Assembly (NCBI RefSeq): GCF_000340215.1
Contig: NW_006921538.1
Location: forward strand, 1,612,001 to 1,676,000
Direction of reading: 5' to 3'
DNA from: Pseudocercospora fijiensis CIRAD86
Lineage: Eukaryota; Ascomycota; Dothideomycetes; Mycosphaerellales; Mycosphaerellaceae
Length of the DNA stretch: 64,000 bases
The notes below the pieces were generated by a model that had not been told where the DNA came from, searched no databases, and worked only from the letters and a program-made list of their open reading frames with translations. This document shows, piece after piece, positions 44,642 through 55,499 of the stretch (positions are counted from its first letter, which is position 1; each line of letters starts with the position of its first letter). The translations under genes and the position numbers were made by a program.

Positions 44642-44680
44642 CAGGCGCTCGGACGCTGGTATGGGACTTTATACGCCTCC
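44642..44680 (-). repeat. Right terminal inverted repeat of the MULE
   Basis: Bases 44642-44675 are the exact reverse complement of 19537-19570. The outer 5 bp are diverged. Followed by the 9-bp duplication CACCAGGCG at 44681-44689. Confidence 0.9.
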
Positions 44681-44689
44681 CACCAGGCG

Positions 44690-45000
44690 ACGCACCACTC
44701 TCCAATCCACACTCTGAGAGCCTACCTAGTACCTAGAGGCCACATCTACCGGGATGAAGCATCTCATTCCTCGTCAACGCGCGCACCCCCAGGCTTCTCC
44801 GCTATGCACGCCCCAAATTGCAGACGGGCAAACTATTATTACTACACATGGCCTTGATAGACGACGCAACTCCTCTTAACCATCCGGACTGACACTTTGT
44901 CTAAGGCCAAGAGGTTGGAGTGCTTGCTTCAGTGTGCCAATCGCTCTTGTGCAACAGAATTTAAATGAAGATCAAAGCAATCACTCGCACATAAACATTG
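44690..45000 (+). promoter_or_regulatory. Upstream region of the GPCR gene
   Basis: 311 bp of normal composition between the MULE duplication and the GPCR start codon. No defined operator seen. The MULE end may have cut off more distal promoter elements. Confidence 0.4.
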
Positions 45001-46818
45001 ATGGCGAAGAAACCAGATCCGCGAGCGTCACTATCGCCTCTACCAACCGAGTACCATGATGCTCTCGCCGTGGTCACGTCCTTCGCTTTTGTGTCTCTGG
45101 TCTCTACCGCAGGACTATTCGCATATCTCGCATGGCGTCTCACCAGCTGGAAGCATCGCGGCTATGCAAGAGCCAACCAATACCTTGCGCTTCTTATCAA
45201 CCTCGTCTTAGCCGATCTCATACAAGCTACTGGATTTGTCATGAACCTCGAGTGGCTAAGCAAGAACGCCATCACAGTTCTCACTCCAACATGTTGGACT
45301 CAAGGCTGGTTCGTAAGATCACTGCGTGATAATCAAAGGCATACGCCGGGTGACTGCTGACATGAGACTACCGCAGGTTTCTCAATGCTGGGGACGTTGG
45401 TAGCGCCGTCTTCACATTTGCAATGGCCATCCACCTCTTCATGGATATCATCATAGATAAGAGGATGCCGTACTGGCCCTTTCTCGGATGCATAGTTTTG
45501 GGCTGGATCTTCAACTTCTTTTGTGCAACCATCGGCATCGTACTGCATCCTCGCGATTTCTACGTACGGGCTGGCCTCTGGTGTTGGATCAATCAAGACT
45601 ACATGGCGACGCGGCTCTGGCTACACTATGCTTGGATCCTCGTAACCGAGTTCGGCGTAGTTGTCATCTACAGCGTCATGCTTGTCATACTATTGCGAAG
45701 GGTGCGGACCATCTTCTACTCAACATCTGATCTCCGCCTTCGAGCCAAGTCCGCAGTAAAGAGCATCCTCTTCTACCCACTAGTCTACGTGGTCTGCACT
45801 TTACCCGCTGTCGTCATCCGCCTCAAAGTCATGGCAGGCGGCAAAGCCTCAATTCAGGAGCTCACCGCAATCGGCGCCATTATCGTATCAAACGGCTGGC
45901 TAGACGTCCTCCTCTACACCGTCACCAGGTCATCACTAATCTTTGGACCCGCTGTCGAAGACGACGACGTCTACGCTCTGGAAACATTCACGCGCTTCCA
46001 ACCAGACCACGAAGGTCATGGCCAAAGATTCTCCGAAACCCCCGCCAGCCCCACAAAATTTCACCGTAACGGTGAAATGAAGTGGCCCATCAGTAAGCTC
46101 AACCGGACACAAAGCACAGAGGATCTGGTCATGACTAATGGGCGTTATTTTGCAGCAGAGACGATTTCCTCGCCTACATCCGAGAGCAGCGGAATTGGCA
46201 AGAGAGGGGCGAGAGAAAGAGAGAGTTTCGCGAGTTTCGAGAAACGTTTTGAGTTCGATGCGGATGGTCTACCCAAACGACCTGCGGATCGCGCTTTGTA
46301 TTTGGAAAGGTACGCGGCAGTCGCGGCATCGAAGCCTTCTGTTGGCATGGCAAAGTGACATTGTCCCTGACGACTTTCTGTGTAGGGACAAGAAGAGGCG
46401 GAGAAGATCTACACTTACGACTACACCGCATGGATCGCCGCCATCCACGCAAGGCTCTCCCGGAGGAGGAGAATACGGTGTATTCGATGAACTGGATAGT
46501 ATGATGACACGTCTGCCTCTACTGGTTGACAAGAGAAGTGTGAAGAGGAGGTCGAGCGTTATAGTGTTTTCTTCAACCACGGACAGTGGCAATAATCCTG
46601 TACAAACACACGATCGGAGTCTGGAAGTTTTAGTCCCTTGGAAGTCGGGAAGTCATAAGAAGCTTTCGAGTTTGGATATGGATCGTAGAGAGAGGATGAG
46701 GGAAGCTGTTGAGATGCGTAAGGCGCTGAATTGGATGATCATTAACGATGAAAAGGAGAAGATGTCTGAGGGGCTAGGGAGTCCGAAAAGTCTGGTGGAT
46801 TTTACGGAGAAAGGGTAA
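45001..46818 (+). CDS. Git3-like G-protein-coupled receptor, 557 aa, three exons
   Basis: Seven-transmembrane plasma-membrane receptor of the fungal Git3 class, whose studied members signal glucose or other nutrients through G-alpha to cAMP; ligand unknown here. Exons: 45001-45308, 45377-46309 and 46386-46818. The last intron (76 bp, GTACGC...CTGAC...TAG) is firm. The first requires a weak GTTCGT donor at 45309 to keep frame, 4 nt before a better-looking GTAAGA. Transmembrane-like segments include TSFAFVSLVSTAGLFAYLAW, ALLINLVLADLIQATGFVM, AVFTFAMAIHLFMDI, FLGCIVLGWIFNFFCATIGI, WILVTEFGVVVIYSVMLVIL, ILFYPLVYVVCTLPAVVI and IGAIIVSNGWLDVLLYTV. A long basic third loop and a 230-residue Ser-rich cytoplasmic tail (RDKKRRRRSTL) suit regulation by phosphorylation. 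Confidence 0.88.
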
Positions 46819-47219
46819 GGTGAGGAGTTGGGATGGGTCAGGGATTACAGGACGAAGTTCACTGGACTGTGGGTTAGGAACTAGCTAGTAGCATGGTTCG
46901 CTCACAGTAAGAATTTGATATTCATTATGACTGTTTTCCTGTCTTCAGTGTCTTGTGCAATATGCATATGTGGTACTTGGCTGAGATGGGACATTGGATA
47001 AAGCGAGGCTTTATTGTCAAAGTCAACTTTGAGCCAATTCACGGCACTCCTGCAGGCAGGTGATTGCAGCGATGTGTAATAGGAGGTGATTGCAGCGATG
47101 TGTAATAGGAAGAGGTCACAGCGCTCTATCAGCCGCAACGAGGAGTTGTGACGCGTTAGCTCAGTCACATGATAATCATATAACTCCTTAGCAGATGAAG
47201 GATTTTCACACTGTATTCT
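46819..47219. other. Intergenic, 3' of the GPCR gene
   Basis: Normal composition, ending abruptly at about 47200 where RIP-type sequence begins. Holds the 26-bp tandem duplication. Confidence 0.5.
47058..47109 (+). repeat. 26-bp perfect tandem duplication
   Basis: Two identical adjacent copies starting AGGTGATTGCAGCGATG. Not RIP-mutated. Confidence 0.92.
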
Positions 47220-48013
47220 AGACTATAGAATAGACAGAACAGAGGCGATTAATAAAGCTATTCTAAACCGCTAGTAAGGCAGTACTACGTAAGAAATCTA
47301 CTACGCTATATATAATAGTTACAAGCCCGGATTTAATCTATAGTATTAGAGACTTCTATAGTATAAAAGAACTTACTATTCTACGAGACCTTAAACAATC
47401 GATAGTCCTAGCGGCACTAAAACAATAACTATTTAATTAAGCTTCTATAATCGTTATTAAGATTAGTATATCTTTTATAATAGCTCTCTCGTTAGCTAGC
47501 CGCCTCGGTAGTACTAAATATATTAATTACCCTTTAAGGACTAAACAACTAGGACCGCTAGTTTAAGTAAACTAAGATATATCTAACTAGGTACGAGACC
47601 TAGATATACGCTAATCCCTATTCGAATAAACTAGTAGAGCTAGTATAACTAGTAAGTCCTATACTAGATATAGCTCGTATACTAGTTAACCCTATATATT
47701 AATAAGGGGTTAAGATAGCTATAGATATCTATAGGATCTAGTTAGCGGAATTTAATTAATTTAGGTTAGTATATAATAAATCTATCGAATACCTAGCTAC
47801 TATCCTAGACGTACGCTATTACTTAGAGATTATAGATAACGATAATATAATAGTACTAATACTACGTATAATTCTCGGACGCCTAAGGAATAAGCTTACT
47901 CTAAATATATAGTAGTAACGAACTATAGTTAGTAAGGAACTAGCCTACCTAATAGGGTTACGGTAAGTTAAGGACCTAGAGTAGTAGTATAAGGAGCAGC
48001 TTATCTTATATAA
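47220..48013 (+). mobile_element. Orphan RIP-degraded repeat fragment, unidentified
   Basis: The RIP signature starts here. Plus-strand coding traces appear, such as SPDLIYSIRDFYSIKELTIL (about 47325) and EYLATILDVRYYLEIIDNDN (about 47790), in different frames, which suggests gag-like or other transposon protein. No terminal repeat found. Truncated on the right by element B, with TATAA just before it at 48009-48013. Confidence 0.45.
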
Positions 48014-48113
48014 TGTTAGGACTAAAGAGGTTATACGTAATTAGTATGTAACCGGACTCGAGTAAAGCTAGGGTCTTAATGCCTTAGGTAGGGCTTAGCG
48101 CTTAGTAATAGGC
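48014..48113 (+). repeat. 5' LTR of element B, first half
   Basis: Begins TGTTAGGACTAAAGAGG. Ends with TAGGC (48109-48113), the target duplication of element A. Continues at 55275. Confidence 0.88.
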
Positions 48114-48310
48114 TGTTAGGACCAAAGAGGTTATACGTAATTGGTATATAACTAGGCTCGAGTGAAGCTAGGGTCTTGATGCCTTAGGCAGGGCTTGGCG
48201 CTTGGCGTTAGGCTAACTAGCCTACCTTCCTCCCTCTCCTCTTAGATCTCTATCGAATACTACCTATACCTACTACCACCCTATCTACCTACTAATAGAC
48301 CCTTCTTATA
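48114..48310 (+). repeat. 5' LTR of element A
   Basis: 197 bp. Self-primer site ATCGAATACTA at 48252-48262, so R would start at 48252 if the Tf1 model holds. Primer-binding site TAGTATTCGAT at 48311-48321. Confidence 0.92.
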
Positions 48311-48439
48311 TAGTATTCGATCTACCCTTTAAGAGCAGCAGCTAGATAGTTCTTATTTCAAGCTTTTAGCGGTATAGCTACGAACAAGACTAATCTAACT
48401 ATATTACGCCCGAAGAACAGGACCTATACGTACTATTCT

Positions 48440-49940
48440 ATCGAAGCAACCGTACTAATTATTAAGCAAGGCCTTCTATACGGCCTATTATACTAAGTTA
48501 ATCGTACTAGACTAATATCTACTAATTCCGCTACATCCGTATCTTAGGGGCTAATAATATATTATTAGTATTACCCCTTATTACAATAGCCGGCTTATTA
48601 CGAAACAATAACCGTACTGCCGCTAGTAGCGCTAGTAACGACAATGCTAGTAGTATAGTGCCTGCTAAAGTGCCTACTAAAGTGCCTACTAGAGTACCTG
48701 CTAAAGTGCCTCCTACTAAAGAGCCTACCGGAGAGCCTACTAAAGAAGAACCTGTAATCCTAGGTAACGACCTAGAGTTGCCTATTAACGACATTCTTAA
48801 TAACATTGTTAATCGACGATATAGCTAATTAGCCTTTAGCCCTTAACTATTAGGGAGACTTTAAGAAGCTACTTAAAACAGGCTTACTGCCCTATATTAA
48901 GAACAATAGCTAAAGGACGATCTCCTCGAGCTCCGTCGCCTTTAGGAAGCCCCGACAACTAAACTAATAGCGGGACCTTCTTTACTACCTATCTAAAAGA
49001 AGGACGCTAAACTTAAGGACTATACCGTATTTAACGGATCTAGTCGAAAGTAGTATAACGACTACATTCGTAACTGTAAACTTAACTAGCGCAACGCACT
49101 AAGAGCGCTACTAGACGACTATTCCTTAGTCGTATACGCTATGCAGTATATTAATAGCGACCTAAAGCGCATATAGGATAACTATTTCGATTCCCTCGAT
49201 AATAAAACCGCTATTTAGTAGCAAACCTACAAAACTATTATGCTAGATACCCTTAGAAACCCTATACTAAGGCAACAACATACTTAGGACCTATATCTTC
49301 GAGCTAAATAGAAGACTAATCAATCGGCTCGCTTATTCGAGGCCTATTTAAAGACCCTCGAGGATAACCTCCCGGCTAAGACTAATTCTATATAGATCTC
49401 TAAAATACGCCCTAAGCTTAGGTAGGAGCTTATTCTCGAATTAGACCGCCGCCGTATGTTTGAATAGGCCAACCTAATACGTATTCAATTTATAGTCGAA
49501 GTAGAAACAGCCGAACGGGCTGTTTAGCTCTAATAGCGACTAGAATTACGAATCCGACTAGCTAGTACTAACCGTAGCAACCGTAGTAGCCGCGGAGGAA
49601 ACTAAGGTTCCTACTAAGACAACAATGCTAACAGTAGGAATAGTAATAACGACCGTAGAAGGGGCCGTAGCCGGCGACTATATAGAGGAGGCCGTAATAG
49701 GGGCCGTAGAAGAGGCTCGTATCCCTATAGTACTAATCGCTTAACTAATAATAGCAGCAATAGCGGCTATAGCAACCCCCTAACTAGATTAAAGTGCTTC
49801 AATTGTAATAGTACTAGCTATCTACTAGGCTAATGTAACAAACCTAAGGACTAGGCCCGAATTAACCGTACTTCCGCTAAACACCGAAAGCACCTCTTAG
49901 CGGCTAACGCTACCCCTATAGGCTAACCTTCGAAAAAAGA
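48440..49940 (+). pseudogene. gag of element A, RIP-inactivated
   Basis: 12-bp repeat tract (AAAGTGCCTACT type) at about 48656-48750, giving VPAKVPTKVPTRVPAKVP. Next come a helical capsid-like region, an Arg/Asn-rich stretch (49560-49760) and zinc knuckle KCFNCNSTSYLLG at 49792-49830, Tyr in place of His. Limits approximate. Confidence 0.72.
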
Positions 49941-52900
49941 GTAAGCGCCGCACTAACTGTTAGCCTCGTACGGCGTAAGACTATCGACATTGTGCTAGCT
50001 ATAACACGCTCCTACCTTATATAGGATACGAAGGGTACTACCTATTAAACTAAGGTTATACTAGATCTAGGAAATTCAGTTAGTGCCCTTATTAGCTATC
50101 GCCTAGCTAAGCAATTAGACCTTCGACAACTGCCGAAGACTAACCTACTAACCCTTGCTTAGTTTAATAACGCTCGGCACTTAACCTATAGGGCCTACTA
50201 TATTCCTATAGCTCTAAAGGACGACCTCGGAAATAAACGCCTACTAGACTTTACTACCTACGTAGTAGATATAGACAACCTATATAGGGGAGCTACTATT
50301 GTTATTAGCAACCCTGTTCTTAAGTACTACGCTATAGCTATAGACCTAGGCCTCTAGAAGTAGCGATTTAGAATCGCTAGGAAAGAGGACATTAAACACA
50401 TTAATGTTAGCGAGTGTCCTAATAATATTAGGGTCCTGTTTATTAGCAACCTAATACTAGCCTCCGCCTTAGCTAATCCGACTACCGACCTACTCGGTAG
50501 TAACGATAAGCCTATGCCCCCTAATAGTATAGACCCTAATTAGCTTGCTCGTATACTAGAGCCTATTCGAGAGACCTATATTAATATATTTAAACATTAC
50601 CTAGCATCGACATTGCCTATATTTAAGGAGACGGATTATAAGATTGATATTATAGAGGGCAAGGAGGTTCCTTTTAGCCCCCTCCACAACCTTAGTAAGC
50701 GAGAGCTTGCTATATTGCGTAAGTACCTAGAGGAAAACCTAGCTAATAGCCGCATTCGGTATAGTAACAGCCCTGCTAGTGCCCCTATCCTGTTCGTACT
50801 AAAGAAGGATAGTAGCCTACGCCTCTATATCGATTATCGCAGGCTTAATACTATTACTATTAAAGATCGCTATCTACTTCCTCTTATTAATAAGACCCTC
50901 GATCGCCTTTCTAGTACCTACTACTACACTATATTAGACATTAAGGACGCCTATTACCGCATTCGTATTCGCAAGGGCGATAAATAGAAGACAGCCTTTC
51001 GTACTCGCTATAGCTATTTCGAGTACTTAGTTATACTATTTAGGCTAGCTAATGCCCCTGCTACATTCTAGTCCTATATCAATCGGGCCCTATTAGGCCT
51101 ATTAGATTACCTCTGCATAGTTTACCTAGACAACATCCTAGTTCACATACACTTACCTAATATTGCGGAGTACTAGGCTACAGTCCGTAAGGTCCTCGAC
51201 CGCCTACGAGCCTATAGACTACATTGCAAGCCTCCTAAATGCACCTCCGCTACTAAGGAGGTAGCCTTCCTCGGTTTTATCGTATTAACTAATAGTATTA
51301 AGGCTAATCCGGATCGGATTAAAACAATCACTAAATAGCCTATTCCTACGTCTATTAAGGAGCTTTAATCGTTCCTCGGCTTCGCTAATTTCTACCGCCG
51401 TTTTATTAAGGGCTATTCGAGGCATGTAATACTATTAACTAAGCTTACTAAGACTAAGGCAAACCCTTCTAGAGAGTTCAGGTAGACTAATAGAGCATAA
51501 GCCGCTTTTAACGGCCTAAAGCAACGCTTTACTAAAGTCCCCTTATTGCACTATTTCGTACTAAGCAAGTAGATCCGAATTGAGACTAACGCTTTACAGT
51601 TCGCTATATCGGCTATTATGTTATAGCAATCAGATAAGGACTATCACTAGCACCTAATTGCCTTCTTTTTACGAAAGATAATCGATATAGAGCGTCGCTA
51701 CGAGACCTACGAGTAAGAGCTCCTAGCTATTATCGAGGCCTTTAAGTATTAGAGGCACTATCTCGATAGTGTATAGCATACTATTTAGGTCTACACAGAC
51801 TATAACAACCTCCGTAGCATTACTAAGGTTACTAGGGTTATAGGTCGATAGGCTAGATAGGCCGTCTACCTCGCCGGGTTTGATTTTAATATATTATATC
51901 GGCTAGGCGTAAGCAACCCTACTAATAGCCTATCGAGGCGACCTAATTACGATAGCGAGACCTAACATATTAATTCTTTGTTTCTAACCCTATAGTATAA
52001 GATTGCTATAGCCCGTATTATTAATAAGTAAGCGTAGGATAAGCGGACTTCCGGACCCCGCGGCGGTAACAAATACTATAGCGGAGTTGTCGTTCCTCTA
52101 GTACGCGTTAGAAAGGACGTAGATCGCTCGAGCTATAATAACTCGATTAAAGACATTACTATCTATAGTAATAGCCTATATAGCGATAGCACTATAGAAG
52201 AGGTTATAGTAGTTCCGGCTACTAGTGCTATTAGATGTATATAATACGTACCTCGTTCGATAGCGAGGGTGCTATTAAATAACCTTGTAAATAGGGATAG
52301 TTAATCGTTTATAGATAAGCTATTGCGTGCTTAGCAGAGGGACGCCTTTGCTATCGAGCGTATTAATAAGCTTGTAAGTAGACGGGCGACTCGATCTAGC
52401 AAGAGTAATAACAATTAGTCGATCGACGACAAAGGTTACTTGAAGTTTAAGGGCAGATACTATGTCCCCGCTAAACAATCGATTAGATAAGAGCTTTTAA
52501 AGAGGCACTATAATAGTGAACTCGCTAGTTACTATAGCATAGAGAGGTCGCACGAGTTACTATCGCGTATATACTACTAGCTAAATAGTAAGCGGCATAT
52601 AAAGGAGTATATATAGACCTGTGCAGTATACTAGCGAGTTAAAGCACCGAAGCACTTGCCGTTCGGCGAGTTGTCTTCGCTCCCTATTCTAAAGAAGCTA
52701 TTTGCTAAGCTAATAATAGACTTTATTATAGGCCTTCCGCCTACTAAGCGTAGGGGCAGTAAGGACGTATATAATGCTATCCTTATTATAGTAGATCGAT
52801 TTACTAAAGGCGCTCGATATATCCCGGCGCGCAAGGATTGGACTGCTATTAATATAGCAGAGGCGCTATAGACTAACATCTTCTATACCTATTAGGGAAC

Positions 52901-53852
52901 CCCTAAGGGGATAGTCTCCGATAGGGGCTCGATATTTACATCGCACTACTAGAGCGAAATATGCCTATAGCTAAGACTAAAGCATCGGCTATTAACAGCC
53001 TTCTATCTATAGACTAACGGTTAAACAGAGAGGTAGAATGCTACCCTATAGTAGTACCTACGTAGTTACATTAACGAGAATCCTAAGGATTGGGTTAATC
53101 TCCTATAGCCTACAGAATTCGTATACAATAATAGTATATACTTATTAACTAAGGTTTTACTATATATAGCTATAATAGGTTAAAACGCCGCGTTGCTATA
53201 AGATCTATTTACCTCGCTCGAGGCCGAGCGCAAGGAAAGGGAAGCGCGTTAAGTACTAGAGACACTAGCGGCAATAGAACGTGTCTAGAAGATGCGAGAA
53301 ATCTATGCTAAGATAGCTAAGAAGTTAACAAAGGCTTAAGAATACTAAAAGGCCTACTACGATAAGCGTTACATACTAATAACCTTTAAACAAGGCGATA
53401 TAGTTATGCTTAGTACTAAGAACCTCCGTATCCGCAAACACCTATCGCCTAATAGTAAAACAAGGCCTAAGCTCGCACTAAGATATATTAGCCCATTTCG
53501 TATCCGAGAACCGAAGGGCAATAGCTAGGCCTACTAGTTATAGCTTCTACCCTATTACACTATCTATAATACCTTCTATATCTCCCTCCTTAAACTATAC
53601 CACTAGCGCGAAGGCGATAAAGCGCCTGCTAAGTTAGAAGAAGTCTTAGCTAATAGTAAAGAGCTGTAGTCTATAGAACGTATCCTAAAGCATCGGACTA
53701 GGTAGGGCAAGAAGGAGTACCTATTAAGATAGTAGGGCTATTTACCTAAATAGGACTTATAGGAAGCTAAAGCCTCTTTTAAAGACATAACTGAGTTGTT
53801 AGATAAGTATTAGACTAGCGTAAAGAATACGAAGAAGGCTAAGAGCTTATAA
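49929..53852 (+). pseudogene. pol polyprotein of element A, RIP-inactivated
   Basis: Protease (LDLGNSVSALISYRL at about 50060), reverse transcriptase (50613-51150; open 50613-50987), YLDN at about 51125, RNase H (51560-52030), integrase with zinc-binding N terminus (52480-52640), catalytic core (52700-53060) and C-terminal part, then a chromodomain (about 53665-53790). Ends TAA at 53850-53852, in the same frame as the reverse transcriptase. Confidence 0.86.
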
Positions 53853-55072
53853 TGCCTATAATGTTACTACTAAGCCTAGGATTAATGCTACCCTCGGGGT
53901 ACTATTAGCTAACTAATTAGCTGCAAGCAATTGTCAGCAATAAGAGGCAATAAGACTATACTACTATAGTAAACGCGTACCGAGTGTTAATAAGCGCGCT
54001 ACGACGCGTTAACTAATTACCTGCTCTTTTAAGGATTCCACCTCTTTACTAACGCGCCCTATAGGTCCCCCTCTTATTCCCTTATTCCGTCGAGGCCTCG
54101 AGGCCTAGGCAATCGGCGCGGCCGGCGCGGCTATATTAGTAACAGTATTACGGGGTGTATTGCTAGTTAAGGAAGGAAGGATACGGCTATATTAGTAACG
54201 GTATTGCCGAGTTGTTATTAGTTAAAGAAGGAAATTAGAAGAAGGTAAAGTTAGCGCTAAGACGACTAGCGCCGCTATTATTAACATTACTTACTATTAT
54301 TACTATGCCTATAGACACTACCTTACCTACACTACGAGCCTAAGGCACTCTTAATTAAAACTTTGATTAAAACTTTAAGGCTAAGTCAAAACTTTAAGCC
54401 GCTTAAAAGATTAAGTAGACTAATAGACTAACTAACTAAGGGCAAAAACTATAGAGCTAAGCTAGCCGGGGTCGATCTTGCGGATAATAGGTTACTCCTC
54501 GATCTTTCCGACCCTTTAAGCGAGGCAAACCTCTACTACTGCACTTACAATAGCCTTTACCTATAGAAACTAGAAGAACTGAGTTTTTTTGAAAAGATAA
54601 GACAAGATTGACACTTAAAGGCTACTAAACCTAGCTAATTAGGGCTAGCGAAACTACGAACAATAAGAACAATAACCCTCGGAAGCGGATAAACCCTCGG
54701 AAGCGGACATTGCTAGGTCTTTTAGAGTAGACGCAAAGAACTCGGAACGATATTACTTAGAACGGAGGTAGGGCTGCAATACCTTATACGTCTACCTATT
54801 ATAGTAGGGAAGACGCGCTCGTATTGTAACTAGTCGAAGGTCCCTAATTCTCCTAGTTGTATATTACTTTATTATATATAAGGATAGCGCAGTTAGAGTT
54901 AGACGTTGTATTGTATTAGAGGTAAGGTTTAATATAGTTACATAATCGGTAATTGCGTGTTTAATTTAGCGCGGACTAAGAAGCTTGTTAGACCTACTAA
55001 GTTAGTAGCGATAGAGGTTGAGAATAGAATATAGACCGGCTACGAGGGCGCGGCCTTTAGAAGGGAAGCGTG
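53853..55072. other. Non-coding 3' region of element A
   Basis: 1.22 kb between pol and the 3' LTR. Contains CGAGGCCTCGAGGCCTAGG at about 54090, a GGCGCGGCCGGCGCGG patch and A-rich AAACTTTGATTAAAACTTT at about 54360. Confidence 0.55.
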
Positions 55073-55269
55073 TGTTAGGACTAAAGAGGTTACACGTGAT
55101 TAGTATATAACTAGGCTCGAGTAAAGCTAGGGTCTTAATGCCTTAGGCAGGGCTTAGCGCTTGGCGTTAGGCTAACTAGCCTGCCTTCCTCCCTCTCCTC
55201 TTAGATCTCTATCGAATACTACCTATACCTACTACTACCCTATCTACCTACTAACAGACCCTTCTTATA
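55073..55269 (+). repeat. 3' LTR of element A
   Basis: 197 bp, begins TGTTAGGACTAAAGAGG. Followed by TAGGC. Confidence 0.92.
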
Positions 55270-55274
55270 TAGGC

Positions 55275-55372
55275 TAACTTGCCTACCTTCCTCCCTCTCC
55301 TCCTAGCTCCTTATCGAATACTACCTATACCTACTACTACCCTATCTACCTACTAATATAACCCCTATTATA
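55275..55372 (+). repeat. 5' LTR of element B, second half
   Basis: Resumes the B LTR after the insertion of A. Self-primer site at 55313-55323; primer-binding site at 55373-55383. Confidence 0.88.
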
Positions 55373-55499
55373 TAGTATTCGATCTACCCTTTAAGGGTAG
55401 TAGCTAGATAGTCCTTATTTCAAGCTTTTAGCGGTATAGCTACGAAAACTATCGATTTAACTATATTACGCCCGAGGAACGGGACCTACGCGTACTACT

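Larger units (their letters stand above)
19533..44680 (-). mobile_element. Mutator-like element (MULE) carrying three nested retrotransposons
   Basis: The outermost element of the 25-kb repeat block. An identical CACCAGGCG lies directly outside each end (19524-19532 and 44681-44689). Nine base pairs is the usual Mutator target duplication. The ends are inverted repeats: 34 bp identical (19537-19570 against 44642-44675) plus a slightly diverged tip starting GG. Inside is a minus-strand MULE transposase gene split by retrotransposons E and G. Subtracting E (with D), G and their duplications leaves about 3.82 kb. The outer 100-150 bp are not RIP-mutated, whereas the interior is. Confidence 0.85.
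48114..55269 (+). mobile_element. Chromovirus A (Ty3/Gypsy), full-length, nested in the LTR of B
   Basis: 7156 bp with 197-bp LTRs and an exact TAGGC target duplication (48109-48113 and 55270-55274). The two LTRs differ at least mainly by C/T and G/A changes. The 5' LTR keeps several CA/TG dinucleotides that are TA in the 3' LTR, so RIP hit the two copies unequally. Confidence 0.93.

Noticed and set aside
19533..44680. Interpretation of the 34-bp inverted repeats as breakpoints of a 25-kb inversion
   Set aside because: The 9-bp direct duplication outside them and the MULE transposase inside explain them better.
48014..48310. A tandem LTR duplication
   Set aside because: The first copy stops after 100 bp at TAGGC and its other half is found at 55275, so it is an insertion into an LTR.
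50613..50987. The 124-codon RT-like ORFs as independent genes (also 28817-29191, 34201-34575, 39529-39888)
   Set aside because: They are stretches of pol between RIP stops, flanked in frame by the rest of protease, RT and RNase H.
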